Numbered from the stretch's first letter, positions 1 through 9,296 are shown. The stretch: DNA of 64,000 bases from DASQHW01 sp963837155 (GCA_963837155.1 CAWIMB010000002.1:744001-808000), one strand, 5' to 3'. Notes: a model not told the origin generated them from the sequence alone. A program made the numbers and translations.

Positions 1-1
1 G

Positions 2-862
2 TTGGCGGACGCCGGCATCGTTCCCGCCGAGGCCGAGGCGCGCTTCATGGTCGAGCAGGCGTCGGGCTACGGCGCGGACGAATGGTTCGACGCGGCTGAG
101 GCGCATGCACCCGCCCGCGCGGAAGCGCATCTGCACGACATGGTCGAGCGACGCATTGCGGGCGAGCCGCTGCAGTACGTCTTGGGTGCGTGGTCGTTCC
201 GCGGCCTCGATCTCATGGTCGACCGGCGCGTGCTGATTCCGCGGCCCGAGACCGAGATCGTCGTCGAGGTCGCACTCGAAGAGGCCGAGCGGATGGGTCT
301 CCACCGGGCCCGGCGCCGGCTCGCGCTCGTTGATGCCGCGCCCAAGGCCGTCGTCGCCGACCTCGGCACCGGTTCGGGGGCGATTGCACTCGCGCTCGAG
401 GCGGAGCTGCCCGACGTCGAAGTTTGGGCGACCGACGCGAGTGAGGACGCGCTCGCAGTCGCACGCGCAAACGTCGCGGGATGCGCGGCAGCGCGCGTGC
501 GGGTCGCAGCCGCGGGCTCGTGGCTCGACGCGCTCCCGGCTGCGTTGCGGGGAACGTTGCAGCTCGTTGTGTCGAACCCGCCGTATGTCGCCGAGCACGA
601 GGTCGCGTCCTTGCCCGACGACGTCCGTCTGCACGAGCCCCGCACCGCGCTCGTTTCGGGTCCGCACGGCACCGAGGCGATCGACACCCTCCTTGCGCAG
701 GTGAGGGAGTGGCTCGCACCCGGTGGCACCCTCGTGATCGAGCTCGCGCCGCATCAGGCCGAGGACATGCGGCTCCAGGCGCTCGACCGCGGCTACCGCG
801 AGGTGTTCGTGCGCGAGGACCTCGCGGGCCGGCCGCGGGTACTGGTGGCGCGCACCGGGTAG
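2..862 (+). CDS. prmC: Release factor glutamine N5-methyltransferase (5' end cut by window)
   Basis: This enzyme methylates the Gln of the GGQ motif in peptide chain release factors, using SAM. The family signature NPPY is present in SNPPYVAEHE, the SAM loop in ADLGTGSGAIALAL, and the N-terminal substrate-binding part ends with the typical EPLQYVLG and RVLIPRPETE motifs. The reading frame is open to the window edge and the first visible residues correspond to a position some 10-20 residues inside normal PrmC proteins, so the TTG at position 2 is probably not the real start. The gene is followed by a small conserved ORF. Confidence 0.9.
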   Translation: MADAGIVPAEAEARFMVEQASGYGADEWFDAAEAHAPARAEAHLHDMVERRIAGEPLQYVLGAWSFRGLDLMVDRRVLIPRPETEIVVEVALEEAERMGLHRARRRLALVDAAPKAVVADLGTGSGAIALALEAELPDVEVWATDASEDALAVARANVAGCAAARVRVAAAGSWLDALPAALRGTLQLVVSNPPYVAEHEVASLPDDVRLHEPRTALVSGPHGTEAIDTLLAQVREWLAPGGTLVIELAPHQAEDMRLQALDRGYREVFVREDLAGRPRVLVARTG

Positions 863-873
863 CTTCCGGTTTC

Positions 874-1101
874 GTGGCGACTGGTGACGATCAGCTCGAT
901 GTTGACGGCATGCTTGCTCGTTTTCGCGACCGGGCGGAGGCGGTGCGGAAACGGCCGCTCCCGCCCGTCGCCGGAGCCGAGCGGCAGCAGTTCATCGATC
1001 AGGCGCAGCTCGACTTCCAGGACTACGCGCTGGTCGGCGACGCGCAATGGACGTTCGTCGACGGTGTGCTCACGCTCACGATCGACCTTCGTCCCACGTG
1101 A
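874..1101 (+). CDS. Small conserved acidic protein of unknown function
   Basis: This short ORF of 75 residues starts with GTG 12 bases after prmC and ends inside the convergent DUF983 gene. The sequence is charged, with no transmembrane segment, and contains DVDGMLARFRDRAEAVR followed by DFQDYALVGDAQWTFVDG and a hydrophobic C-terminus. The pattern looks like a real folded small protein rather than a shadow ORF because codon third positions are G/C rich and it sits tightly behind prmC. I do not recognise the family and assign no function. Confidence 0.55.
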   Translation: MATGDDQLDVDGMLARFRDRAEAVRKRPLPPVAGAERQQFIDQAQLDFQDYALVGDAQWTFVDGVLTLTIDLRPT

Positions 1102-1471
1102 TGCCGAGCCGTTGCAGGAACGCGAGATCGACCGCGACCCACACCGTCTTCGAGAACGGATAGAAGAACAAGGGTCCGAAGACCATGAGCGGAATCACGA
1201 TGCACAGCACTGTCACCCACGGAATGTCCGGGACGGTCAAGATCATCGCGACGACGAGCACGACTGTGAACAGCGCGCCGACGATGATCGTGTTGATCGC
1301 GATCGCACCGGTCCAGTAGCCCTGCTCGCGTTCGAACTTCAGCCCGCAGCGCGGGCAGTTCGGCACCATCGTGAACCAGCGGTGAAAGAGCTTGCCTGCG
1401 CCGCAGCGCGGACAGCGGCGTGTCGCGCCGCGCCCCAGCATGCGCATGCGAGACGGTTGCGTCGCGTTCAC
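1076..1471 (-). CDS. DUF983 family membrane protein
   Basis: The 131-residue protein begins with a zinc-ribbon-like part carrying two CPRCG pairs (CPRCGAGKLF and CPRCGLKFE, roughly residues 20-45) and then two or three hydrophobic segments between residues 50 and 110. Zinc ribbon plus transmembrane hairpin is the architecture of the DUF983 family, whose role is unknown. Its 3' end overlaps the small ORF behind prmC by 26 bases, tail to tail. It lies just downstream of the thiolase-like gene on the same strand, so the two may be co-transcribed. Confidence 0.8.
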   Translation of the reverse strand: MNATQPSRMRMLGRGATRRCPRCGAGKLFHRWFTMVPNCPRCGLKFEREQGYWTGAIAINTIIVGALFTVVLVVAMILTVPDIPWVTVLCIVIPLMVFGPLFFYPFSKTVWVAVDLAFLQRLGITWDEGRS

Positions 1472-1475
1472 CTCG

Positions 1476-2959
1476 TCACGCCAACGCGTTCGTGGCGCCG
1501 TCGTTCTTGATTGCTACGTCGCGGCCTTCCCATGGCTCAACCGTCATGGCGAGCAGCGTGTCGGTGTCGCGAACGTTGGCGATGGCGCGCCGGCCGTCGG
1601 AGAGCAGGGCGGTCAGGATGCCGATCGACGGCGTGCCGTCACGTTCGAACGCGACCGATGTCGCCTCGACAGTTGCGGTTTCTTCGACGAGGCCGGCCGG
1701 CTCCCGGCGGGGGAGTGCGTCGACCCGAGCCTGTTCGTGGCCGACCACGAACGGATCGCGCGGTGGCCGAGCCGACCACACCGCGGCCGCGTGCTTGGTG
1801 ATGTACCAGCCCAACGCGGTCGTGAGGCCGTACTCGTCGGGAGCGGCGCGCAGTGTCTCGACCATGCGCGCGATGCCGTGCGTCGGGTAGTTGTTGACGG
1901 GCCCGCCGGCGAATCCGAGACCCCCGGTGACCGTGAGCGGACGGACATCGTCGTCGGCGACACCGAGCGCGGCTCGGGCGACCTGCACCGCCGAAGGAAA
2001 GCAGGAGTAGAGGTCGAAGCACGCGAGCTCGTCGACACTGACACCGGCGGCGGCGAGTGCGCTCCCGGCGGCAGCCGTTATTGCCGGCGATTCCGCCAGC
2101 GACGCGCGTTCGGTGACGAACCAATGGTCGTGCGCCTCCGCGGCTCCGTGGAGGAACACGATCTTGTCGTCGGATACACCCGCGTCGCGCGCCGCCTCGT
2201 ACGAACACAGGAAGAGCGCTGCGCCCTGGTCGACGTCGATGTTCGCGCACATGCGCTTCGGATAGGGGAAGCACACCATGCGATTGTCGGGCGACACCGT
2301 GCGGATCTCTTCCGGCGAGTACGCGTCGCGCGACCACGCGTTCGGGTTGCCGGCCGCGACCTCCGCGAACCCGGCCCACATCTCGCTCACGTGCTTCTGG
2401 TGCTCGTCGACGCCGTGGCCGAGTTGCGCCCGTAACGCGGTCTCGAAGAGCGGATACACCATCGTCGGCGCAACCGCGAGATGCGCCATCTCGATATCGC
2501 TCGCGCCCGGCCGATCGTCGCCGATCACCCAGTCGCACGGCGCGTCGCCACCGTCGTCCCATTCGAGTTGGACACGCGGTTCGCGACGGGCGCGCCAACG
2601 GGTATGCATCGACTCCGCGCCGCCGATCAGCACCACGTCGCATTCGCCTCGCTGAATCCGAGCCCCGAACTCGTTCACCAAGAGCTGCGGGCTGTTTCCG
2701 CCGACCGTGGACAGCGCGGTGGCGCGGGGCTCGATGCGCAAGAGACGCGCGAGGAACGCGCCGGGGTCGGCGTACCGCCACGACCCGATCGCAACGACGG
2801 CGACGATGTCTGCACGCGGCAGGAGGGATGCGCCACTGTCGCGCCCGGCTGCACCGCGGCGTCCACGAGCAGTTCGATCGGCGGGCGCGCCTGGTCGGCG
2901 GGCACGCGTTGGTTCACTTGCCCGACGCCGACGACGACGGGCGATCGCGGATCAACCAC
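1476..2959 (-). CDS. Thiolase-like protein with extra C-terminal domain (frame broken near 2851)
   Basis: The N-terminal strand VVVDPRSPVVVGVGQVNQR and the long thiolase fold with DLYSCFPSAVQVAR and GGPVNNYPTHGIARMVETLR match the thiolase-like proteins of actinobacteria annotated as acetyl-CoA acetyltransferase; a C-terminal domain of about 80 residues follows. The usual catalytic Cys of thiolases is not evident at the GGNSPQ position, so true thiolase activity is doubtful. The frame changes near 2851 (GCAGCCGGGCGCGAC): one base appears to be missing between VDAAVQ and GRDSGASLLP. The start chosen is GTG at 2959, preceded by GAGGGAG that belongs to a GC-rich repeat. Confidence 0.75.
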
Positions 2960-3020
2960 GACTATGGCTCCCTCGCTGCGGCGCGCCCTTCGGCGCACCT
3001 CCGCTGCGTCCGCACGGCAC
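2960..3020 (-). repeat. GC-rich start-codon-abutting repeat, thiolase copy
   Basis: Between the stop of the PD-(D/E)XK gene and the GTG of the thiolase-like gene, read on the minus strand, lies a GC-rich spacer ending CGCAGCGAGGGAGCCATAG just before the start. The same ending (CGCAGCGAGGGAGTCAT) precedes the PD-(D/E)XK gene, and CGCAGCGAGAGAGCGCATAG precedes atpG. The spacer also contains GCGCCGAAGGGCGC, resembling the element before atpZ. It supplies the Shine-Dalgarno-like GAGGGAG. Confidence 0.5.
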
Positions 3021-3031
3021 GGTCGGGCACG

Positions 3032-4517
3032 TTACCGGTCGCCATCGTCGTCGCCGGCGCTGAGTACCGGCCATACCGGCTCACCCGCCGCGACGCTGTC
3101 GCGACAGATCGACCGGTAGCGGCACGTGCGACACACTTCGACTTCGGCAATCCCCTTCCAGTCGTCGACGCGCCACATGTCGGCGACTGCATCGCGCAGC
3201 TCGTCTTCGATCGTTGCCAAATCGTCGTCGCCCGGCTCCCACGGCTCGGGGTCGTCGTCGACCTCGGGTTGCAGATACTCGTAGCGCAGTTGCAGCCGCA
3301 GGTTCTTCCGGCGGGCGTCGCGGGCCATCACCCACGCCTGCACGCGCGCCCGGGGGTCGTCGGCCAGGCGCTCATCGTGGAGTGCACCGGTCTTGTAGTC
3401 GCGCACGTCGAGGAGCCCGTCGTGGATCCACACGACGTCGATGCGCGCCGAGGCCAGGAACATCGGCACGGGCTCGCGGTGGAAGCGCACGCGGTCGATC
3501 TCGTGGGCGGCGTCGTCGACCTCGGCGGGGCAACGGCGGGCGTGACGCTCCACGAACGCCCGCATCTGGGCAGTGTCGGCCTGGGCGGTGGTCAGGACCT
3601 GTTCGACGTGCGCATCGTCGTGGCAGCTGCCGCTCGTGTGCAGTTGCTCGAGCACGTCGTGGACGAGCTGCCCCTGGTCGGGTGACTTTCCAGCGTCGCT
3701 CGCGGGGACGCGGAGCAACGCGCTTGTGAAGTACAGCCGGCGGCACCGCAAGAAGTCGGCGTAGCTCGAAGGTGTGAGCCGCACGATCTGGGGCAACCTG
3801 ATCGGGCTCACGAAGGCCTCGTGAGCTGCGGGCAGCCGGGGATGCACGGGCAGTTCCGGCAGTCGCCACCAGCAGAGGTGTAGCGAGGGTGTGCGCGTGC
3901 GCGGATCACCTCGACGCGCGCCGTGAGCCACGCCGCGCGCGTCGTCGAGTTGCGCACCCATGTCGATGTCGTACTCGACCGAGCGATCTTCGAGTAGGTC
4001 GACTGCAATAATGCGCACGTGTTCAGGCGCCCACTCGTCGCGCGCGCAGGAGCGCGAAGCGGATGTCGATGCTGTCGACCAAAGGGAGGCGTGCGCCGAC
4101 CCGCAAGATTCGCAGCTCGTGCTCACCACCGGTATGGATCACTGGGATGCCGACGGGGCCGAGGAGGCGAACGCCGACGTCGACGAGGTCGGTCGACCAG
4201 CCGAGGTCGTCGACTGCGATCTCGACGTCACCGAACATGCGGAGATAGGCGTGCGATGCTGCGCGATAGACCGCGCGTTGCTCGGGCTCGAGGTCGATCG
4301 GATCAGGGAAGCCATGCTCGGGCGCGACCGCGCCGCGATGCCATGTGATCGCATCTGCGGTCAGGCGATTGGACACCTCGAACGGACCGTCGCCGAGCGG
4401 CGAGAGTTTCCGACCGGACTCGTGCTCGTGTGCGAGGCGGCGGCGACACATCTCGTCCGCCCGGCGCAACAGCGAGGGCGTGACCCGCGGCAGCTCGTCC
4501 GTAATTCCCGCACCCAT
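3032..4517 (-). CDS. Tandem PD-(D/E)XK nuclease-fold protein with Cys clusters (frame broken)
   Basis: The C-terminal half (3032-3840) shows the PD-(D/E)XK nuclease pattern: TPSSYADFLRCRRLYF, QLVHDVLEQLH, then DGLLDVRDYKTG with the motif Asp and DYK, and a terminal CRTCRYRSICRD. One upstream Cys plus three terminal Cys resemble the 4Fe-4S ring of AddB/Cas4-type nucleases. The N-terminal half starts at ATG 4517 (MGAGITDELPRVTPS) and ends with its own cluster GDCRNCPCIPGCP, suggesting a duplicated domain. Frames must be joined near 4045 (CGCGCGCAGG), near 3930 (CGCGCGCG) and near 3835. A DNA repair or RecB-like role is inferred only from the fold. Confidence 0.6.
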
Positions 4518-4580
4518 CACATGACTCCCTCGCTGCGCCATCCTTGGCTCCGCTGTGTCCGCACGCTCCGCGAACGTACT
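4518..4580 (-). repeat. GC-rich start-codon-abutting repeat, PD-(D/E)XK copy
   Basis: This spacer lies between the divergent PD-(D/E)XK gene and rpiB. Read on the minus strand it runs GTGCGGACACAGCGGAGCC, then GGCGCAGCGAGGGAGTCAT immediately before ATG 4517. It aligns with the spacer before the thiolase-like gene (2960-3020), sharing the outer TGCGGACRCAGCGGAG and the inner GCAGCGAGGGAG blocks while the middle differs. The rpiB promoter must lie in the remaining 35 bases or inside this repeat. Confidence 0.45.
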
Positions 4581-4616
4581 GCGGGGGTGTGCCAACGGCT
4601 GAGTACACTCGCCCCA

Positions 4617-5117
4617 GTGCGGATTGCGATCGGCGGCGACCACGCGGGCTACCCACTCAAGCAGCATCTCGTGCAGGTGCTGAAGGAGTGGGGCCATGAC
4701 GTCGACGATCTCGGCACTCACTCCGAGGACCCCGTCGACTATCCGCCGTACTGCGCGGCGGTTGCACGCGCGGTGGTGCGCGGTGACGCGGAACGAGGCA
4801 TTGTCCTCGGCGGGAGCGGACAGGGCGAACAGATCTCGGCGAACAAGGTGCACGGTGCGCGTGCCGCGTTGTGCAACGAGCTGTACACCGCGCGCATGGC
4901 GCGCGCCCACAACGACGCCAACGTGTTGTCGATCGGTGCACGTATCGTTGCGGCCCAGCTCGCGGAGGAGATCGTCCGGCTCTTCCTCGAGACACCGTTC
5001 GAGGGCGGCCGCCACGTCCGCCGTCTCGAAGAGATCACCGAGATCGAGGCCGAGGAGTCGCGAGACGCTCCGGCCGCGCCGGCGGCCGCTCGCTCAGGCG
5101 AATCCGACAATGATTGA
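4617..5117 (+). CDS. rpiB: Ribose-5-phosphate isomerase B
   Basis: RpiB interconverts ribose-5-phosphate and ribulose-5-phosphate in the pentose phosphate pathway. The start VRIAIGGDHAGYPLKQHL and the anion-binding loop GGSGQGEQISANKVHGARA are diagnostic. The loop has the GEQ sequence of the mycobacterial enzyme, in which a Glu acts as base where E. coli RpiB uses a Cys. The protein is 166 residues; the C-terminal tail is Ala/Glu rich. GTG 4617 is chosen because it begins the first beta strand; no strong ribosome binding site is visible. glyA follows 12 bases later. Confidence 0.9.
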   Translation: MRIAIGGDHAGYPLKQHLVQVLKEWGHDVDDLGTHSEDPVDYPPYCAAVARAVVRGDAERGIVLGGSGQGEQISANKVHGARAALCNELYTARMARAHNDANVLSIGARIVAAQLAEEIVRLFLETPFEGGRHVRRLEEITEIEAEESRDAPAAPAAARSGESDND

Positions 5118-5129
5118 AGAGGAGTCGCG

Positions 5130-6374
5130 ATGACGTCGCCGTTGGAGCGCACCGATCCTGAGATCGCCGGCATCATCGATCGCGAGCTCGAGCGGCAGAA
5201 CACCACGATCCAGCTGATCGCGTCCGAGAACTTCACGTCGCGTGCGGTGCTCGAGGCTCAGGGCTCGGTGCTCACCAACAAGTACGCCGAGGGCTACCCC
5301 GGAAAGCGCTACTACGGCGGCAACGCGGTGGTCGACGACGCCGAGGAGCTGGCGCGAGCACGGGCGCGGGAGCTCTTCGGCGCCGAGTACGCGAACGTGC
5401 AACCGCATTCGGGCGCGAACGCCAACCAGGCCGCGTACATGGCGGTGCTCGATCCGGGCGACAAGGTCATGGGCATGCGGCTGGATCAAGGCGGCCACTT
5501 GACGCACGGCTCGCCGGTGAACTTCAGCGGCCGGCTGTACGACTTTGTCGCCTACGGCGTCGACGACGAGACCGAGATGCTCGACTACGACGAGATCCGT
5601 GATCTGGCGGTACGCGAGCGGCCGCGAATGATCATCGCGGGCGCAACCGCGTATCCACGCACAATCGACTTCGAGGCGTTCCCGCGATCGCCGACAACGT
5701 GGGTGCCATGCTGCTCGTGGATGCCGCGCACATCGCGGGGCTGGTTGCCGGCGGTGCGCACCCGTCACCGGTGCCGCACGCGGACATCGTGACGCTCACC
5801 ACGCACAAGACGCTGCGCGGCCCGGCGGCGGGCGCGATCCTGTGCCGCAGCGAGTACGGGCCGGCGATCGACAAAGCGGTGTTCCCAGGTCTCCAGGGCG
5901 GCCCGCTCATGCACGTGATCGCGGCCAAGGCTGTCGCGTTCCGCGAGGCGAGCCAGCCGTCGTTCGCGCGAATACGCGGCCGACGTCGTGGTGAACGCGC
6001 GCGCACTTGCGGCTGCGATGGCGGAGGAGGGGTTCCGCATCGTCTCGGGCGGGACCGACAACCACCTCATGCTGGTCGACCTGCGGCCGTTCGGTGTGAC
6101 GGGAAAGGCGGCTCAGGAGGCGCTCGACCGGGCGGGCGTCACGGTCAACAAGAACGCGATTCCCAACGATCCGGAGAAGCCGTTCGTCACGAGTGGCCTG
6201 CGGCTCGGCACCGCGTCGTGTACCACTGCCGGCATGGGTCCCGAGCAGATGCGCGAGATCGCGTCCCTCATCGGCCGCGTGCTCGCTGCGATCGACGACG
6301 AGAGCGTTGCGTCCGACGTCCGGGAGCAGGCCAATCGCCTGTGCTCGAAGTTCACGCCCTACCCGGACGCGTGA
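5130..6374 (+). CDS. glyA: Serine hydroxymethyltransferase (two frame breaks)
   Basis: GlyA converts serine and tetrahydrofolate to glycine and methylene-THF with PLP. Conserved blocks are QLIASENFTSRAVLEAQGS, YPGKRYYGG, QPHSGANANQAAY, LVDAAHIAGLVA and the PLP-lysine motif TLTTHKTLRGP. The start ATG follows AGAGGAG at a good distance. One base is missing near 5681-5687 (TTCCCGCGATC, expected to read FREIAD) and one is extra near 5973 (TTCGCGCGAATAC, expected FREYAAD); the two breaks compensate and the rest of the protein is intact, which argues for sequence error rather than decay. Its stop overlaps the start of the next gene (GTGA). Confidence 0.9.
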
Positions 6375-7594
6375 GCTTCCCGATCTCGTCCTCGTACGCG
6401 ATCGTCCTTGGCGTCGCGCTCGGCACGACGTTGCTCGTCACGCCGCTCGTACGGAAGTTCGCGATTCGGTCCGGCGCGGTCGTGCAACCGTCGACCGACG
6501 CCCGCCACGTGCACACGAAGCCGGTCCCGACGCTGGGCGGGGCCGCGATGTTCATCGGCTTCCTGGTCGCGATGGCCGTCGCGTCGCGCATGAGCGAGTT
6601 CAAAGACATCTTTCAGGCCGGCAACGGGGATCTCAACACCGAACCGTTTGGTTTGTTGCTGGGCGCCGGTGTGATGTTCGTGGTCGGCGCGCTCGATGAC
6701 CTGATCGACGTGTCACCACCGGCCAAGGTCGCCGGCCAGGTGCTTGCGGCCAGCCTCCTCGCGTTGTGCGGCGTGACGATGTTCTTCTTCCGCATGCCGT
6801 TCAACCTCTTCCACACCGACACCCTCGTTCTGGGCTCGGATTGGGCACCGCTCGTCACCGCGCTCTGGGTCGTGTTGATAACGAACGCCATCAACTTGAT
6901 CGATGGTCTCGACGGCCTGGCCGCCGGCATCGTCGCGATCGCGGGCGGCGCGCTGTTCCTGTTCGCCGACCGGTTGACCGAAGCGCACGCGCTGGACTCC
7001 GGCAACATCGGGCCGCTGGTCGCGATCATCGCGGTTGGCGTGTGCGTTGGCTTTCTGCCGTTCAACTGGAACCCGGCGCGCATCATCATGGGTGATGCGG
7101 GCGCGCTGTTCCTCGGGATCTTGCTCGCGGTACCGACGATCACGATCGGGGGCCGCACCGAGGGCGGGTTCTCGGGCAACACGTTCTTCTTCTTCGGTCC
7201 GCTGCTGATCCCGGTCGTGATCCTTGGCGTCCCGATCATCGACACGCTGTTCTCGTTCGTCCGTCGCGTCGCGCACCGTCAGCGCTGGCATCAAGCCGAC
7301 GCCGGGCACTTACACCACCGGCTGATCCGCCTCGGTCACGGCCCCCGCCGCACGGTGGTGATTCTGTGGATGTGGACGGCGTTGCTGTCGGGCGTCGCGC
7401 TGCTGCCGACGTACACCAACGAGGGCAACGCGCTCGTGCCGTTCGTCGTCGCCGCGATGGCCCTGCTGCTGTTCGCGTGGTTCCACCCGGGCTTCCGGTT
7501 ACGCCGGGAGCGCTCCGAGCGGGCCCGGCACCCGACGTCCCATCCCGACGACGATGTCGTCGACCTCGAGGAACGCCGCCGCCAACGAGCCTGA
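6371..7594 (+). CDS. WecA/MraY-type polyprenyl-phosphate sugar-1-phosphate transferase
   Basis: This polytopic protein of about 407 residues starts at GTG 6371, overlapping the glyA stop. It carries the family motifs DDLID near the first cytoplasmic loop, NAINLIDGLDGLAAG, FNWNPARIIMGDAGA and the histidine motif HLHHRLIRLGHG. These are the metal- and substrate-binding elements of enzymes that transfer GlcNAc-1-P or a related sugar phosphate to undecaprenyl phosphate, the first step of cell-wall glycan or arabinogalactan linker synthesis. About ten hydrophobic segments are visible. Its position just before the ATP synthase operon is typical of actinobacteria. Confidence 0.85.
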   Translation: MSFPISSSYAIVLGVALGTTLLVTPLVRKFAIRSGAVVQPSTDARHVHTKPVPTLGGAAMFIGFLVAMAVASRMSEFKDIFQAGNGDLNTEPFGLLLGAGVMFVVGALDDLIDVSPPAKVAGQVLAASLLALCGVTMFFFRMPFNLFHTDTLVLGSDWAPLVTALWVVLITNAINLIDGLDGLAAGIVAIAGGALFLFADRLTEAHALDSGNIGPLVAIIAVGVCVGFLPFNWNPARIIMGDAGALFLGILLAVPTITIGGRTEGGFSGNTFFFFGPLLIPVVILGVPIIDTLFSFVRRVAHRQRWHQADAGHLHHRLIRLGHGPRRTVVILWMWTALLSGVALLPTYTNEGNALVPFVVAAMALLLFAWFHPGFRLRRERSERARHPTSHPDDDVVDLEERRRQRA

Positions 7595-7600
7595 CGTTCG

Positions 7601-7740
7601 CGGCATCGCACGACGCCGCGAGCGGAGCAGCCCGGAGGGTGCGAAGCGAACTGGCCGGGAGCAGCGAATCCTCCCCGGCGCGCCGAAGGCGCCGCTCGGA
7701 GGTGAGTCGTGACCCAGGAGGTAGTCCGGGCAGCGGGCCT
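7601..7740 (+). repeat. GC-rich repeat-like intergenic segment before atp operon
   Basis: The spacer between the sugar transferase and the atp promoter contains GCGAAGCGAACTGGCCGG followed by GAGCAGCGA (7641-7667), closely matching the minus-strand sequence upstream of phzF (48028-48057), and GGCGCGCCGAAGGCGCCGC, able to fold into a hairpin and resembling the thiolase copy. It ends before the predicted promoter rather than at a start codon. No ORF is supported here. Confidence 0.45.
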
Positions 7741-7745
7741 TCGGT

Positions 7746-7774
7746 TTGACGGGTGCTTGACGCTCCAATAGATT
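7746..7774 (+). promoter_or_regulatory. Candidate sigma-70-type promoter of the atp operon
   Basis: TTGACG at 7746-7751 and TAGATT at 7769-7774 are separated by 17 bases, a good vegetative promoter match (5/6 and 4/6). Transcription would begin near 7781, giving a leader of about 50 bases to the TTG start of atpZ at 7834. It is the only convincing promoter-like sequence between the sugar transferase and the ATP synthase genes. Confidence 0.45.
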
Positions 7775-7833
7775 GGGAAATCATTCACAAGCGGTTCGGG
7801 CAACGGTGCCCGGGGCGTGAGGGGAGCTTCCGG

Positions 7834-8055
7834 TTGATCCCGGCAGAGGAACACCGCGACGGCCGCAAGATGTGGCAGGGGTTCTCGGATGCCCTGGCGT
7901 ACTCAGTACAGCTCGCCGGCACCACCCTCATCTTTATCCTCTTGGGCCTCTGGCTCGACAACAGCCTCGGGACGCGACCACTGTTCACCGTCGTGCTCGG
8001 CCTTCTCGCCGTGATCGGGCAGGGAATCGAGCGCGTACTACCGGTATATGGCTGA
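7834..8055 (+). CDS. atpZ: AtpZ/AtpI-like small membrane protein
   Basis: This small protein has two hydrophobic helices (SVQLAGTTLIFILLGLWLD and LFTVVLGLLAVIGQGIE) preceded by a short charged segment, the form of AtpZ-type proteins encoded at the head of F-ATPase operons and thought to help c-ring assembly or Mg uptake. TTG 7834 is chosen because GAGGGGAG lies seven bases upstream; ATG 7870 is the next in-frame alternative and would give only the membrane part. An in-frame GTG at 7753 falls inside the predicted promoter and is unlikely. Confidence 0.65.
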   Translation: MIPAEEHRDGRKMWQGFSDALAYSVQLAGTTLIFILLGLWLDNSLGTRPLFTVVLGLLAVIGQGIERVLPVYG

Positions 8056-8082
8056 CATCGCGCGTGAAGAGAAGGGGAAGCC

Positions 8083-8515
8083 GTGGACGCGCAACCCGAA
8101 CCCGTAGAGCGACAAGTCGCGCTCGACATCGTGCGCCGGGGTGCCCTGGTCGCGCCCGCGATCGTGCTCGTCGCCGGGCTCGCGCGGATGGAACGGTGCG
8201 GCGAGCGCGGGTGTCGCGGTCGGCATCGTGTTGCTGAACTTCCTCGCGGCGGCGGCGATCATGACCCGCGCCGCCCAGAGCGGTCCGACCGCGATCGGCG
8301 CCGCGGCGCTCGGTGGTTACATCGTCCGACTCGCCGTTGTGTTGCTTGCACTTGTGTTGCTCCGGCATCGCAGCTGGATCGACTTGCCGACGCTCGGATT
8401 CGTCCTCGTCGGCACCCAACTCGGACTCTTGTTCTGGGAAATGAAGTACGTGAGCCTCACGCTCGCCGCGCCCGGGTTGCGCCCGGCTCGGCCCGGCCCC
8501 TCCGGAGAGAAATGA
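8083..8515 (+). CDS. atpI: ATP synthase subunit I-like protein (frame broken near 8183)
   Basis: The protein begins MDAQPEPVERQVALDIVRRGAL, goes into a first hydrophobic segment VAPAIVLVAGLA, and continues in another frame as GWNGAASAGVAVGIVLLNFL with further helices up to the stop at 8515. Four membrane segments and the position before atpB fit the AtpI family. The frame change lies at CTCGCGCGGATGG (about 8181-8186), where one base seems extra. The stop overlaps the atpB start as ATGA. Confidence 0.7.
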
Positions 8516-9276
8516 ACGCTCTGCTCGCGGTCGACGTCCCCCCGGTCAGTCACGTCACGATCTGGAGCAACGGTCCGCTCGGCATCAACAAGACGATCCT
8601 CATCTACGGGTTCGCCACGCTCGCGACGATCGTGTTGTTCTGGCTCGGCACGCGTCGCAAGGACGCGCTGGTGCCGGCCGGGCTCATGCAGAACACCGCC
8701 GAGTCGGGCGTGGGGTTTGTCCGCAACCAGATCATCATGCAGACGATGGGCGTCGACGGCCTCTACTGGCTTCCGTACCTCACGGCGATGTTCTTCTTCA
8801 TCTTCTTCAGCAACATCACCGAGATCATCCCGGCGGTGCAGTTCCCCGCCAACGCCCGCTTCGCGATGCCGATGGTGCTCGCGCTGGCGACGTGGGTGTT
8901 CTTCATCTTCATCGGGATCAAGCGGCAGGGCCCATGGACCTACTTCAAGGGCGCGCTGATTCCTCCGGGTGTTCCAAAGGCGTTGTTGGTGCTCGTCATC
9001 CCGATCGAGTTCATCTCAACGTTCCTCGTCCGGCCCTTCTCGCTGATGGTCCGTCTGTTCGCCAACATGCTCGCCGGTCACTTGATCCTGGTGACGTTCG
9101 CGGTGCTGACCGCAGCGCTGTGGGGTTGGCAGATCCAGGCCATCATTGCGCCGTTCTCGTTCGCGCTCCTGGTCGCGATGACCGGCTTCGAGATTCTCGT
9201 CAGCTTCCTTCAGGCGTTCATCTTCACGATTCTCACCGCCGTGTACATCGGCGGTGCCATGCACCCCGAGCACTGA
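8512..9276 (+). CDS. atpB: ATP synthase F0 subunit a
   Basis: Subunit a forms the proton half-channels beside the c-ring. The conserved helix with the essential Arg is visible in STFLVRPFSLMVRLFANMLAGH, and the last helices contain FEILVSFLQAFIFTILTAVYIGGA. The protein is 254 residues with five to six membrane helices. ATG 8512 overlaps the atpI stop. Intact frame. Confidence 0.95.
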   Translation: MNALLAVDVPPVSHVTIWSNGPLGINKTILIYGFATLATIVLFWLGTRRKDALVPAGLMQNTAESGVGFVRNQIIMQTMGVDGLYWLPYLTAMFFFIFFSNITEIIPAVQFPANARFAMPMVLALATWVFFIFIGIKRQGPWTYFKGALIPPGVPKALLVLVIPIEFISTFLVRPFSLMVRLFANMLAGHLILVTFAVLTAALWGWQIQAIIAPFSFALLVAMTGFEILVSFLQAFIFTILTAVYIGGAMHPEH

Positions 9277-9296
9277 CAATCACAAGGAGAACCTCC

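Noticed and set aside
5000..5129. Glycine riboswitch in front of glyA
   Set aside because: glyA starts 12 bases after rpiB with only a ribosome binding site between them; there is no space for an aptamer.
7753..7833. GTG 7753 as the atpZ start
   Set aside because: It falls between the -35 and -10 elements of the candidate promoter and the added residues do not resemble AtpZ; TTG 7834 has a good ribosome binding site.
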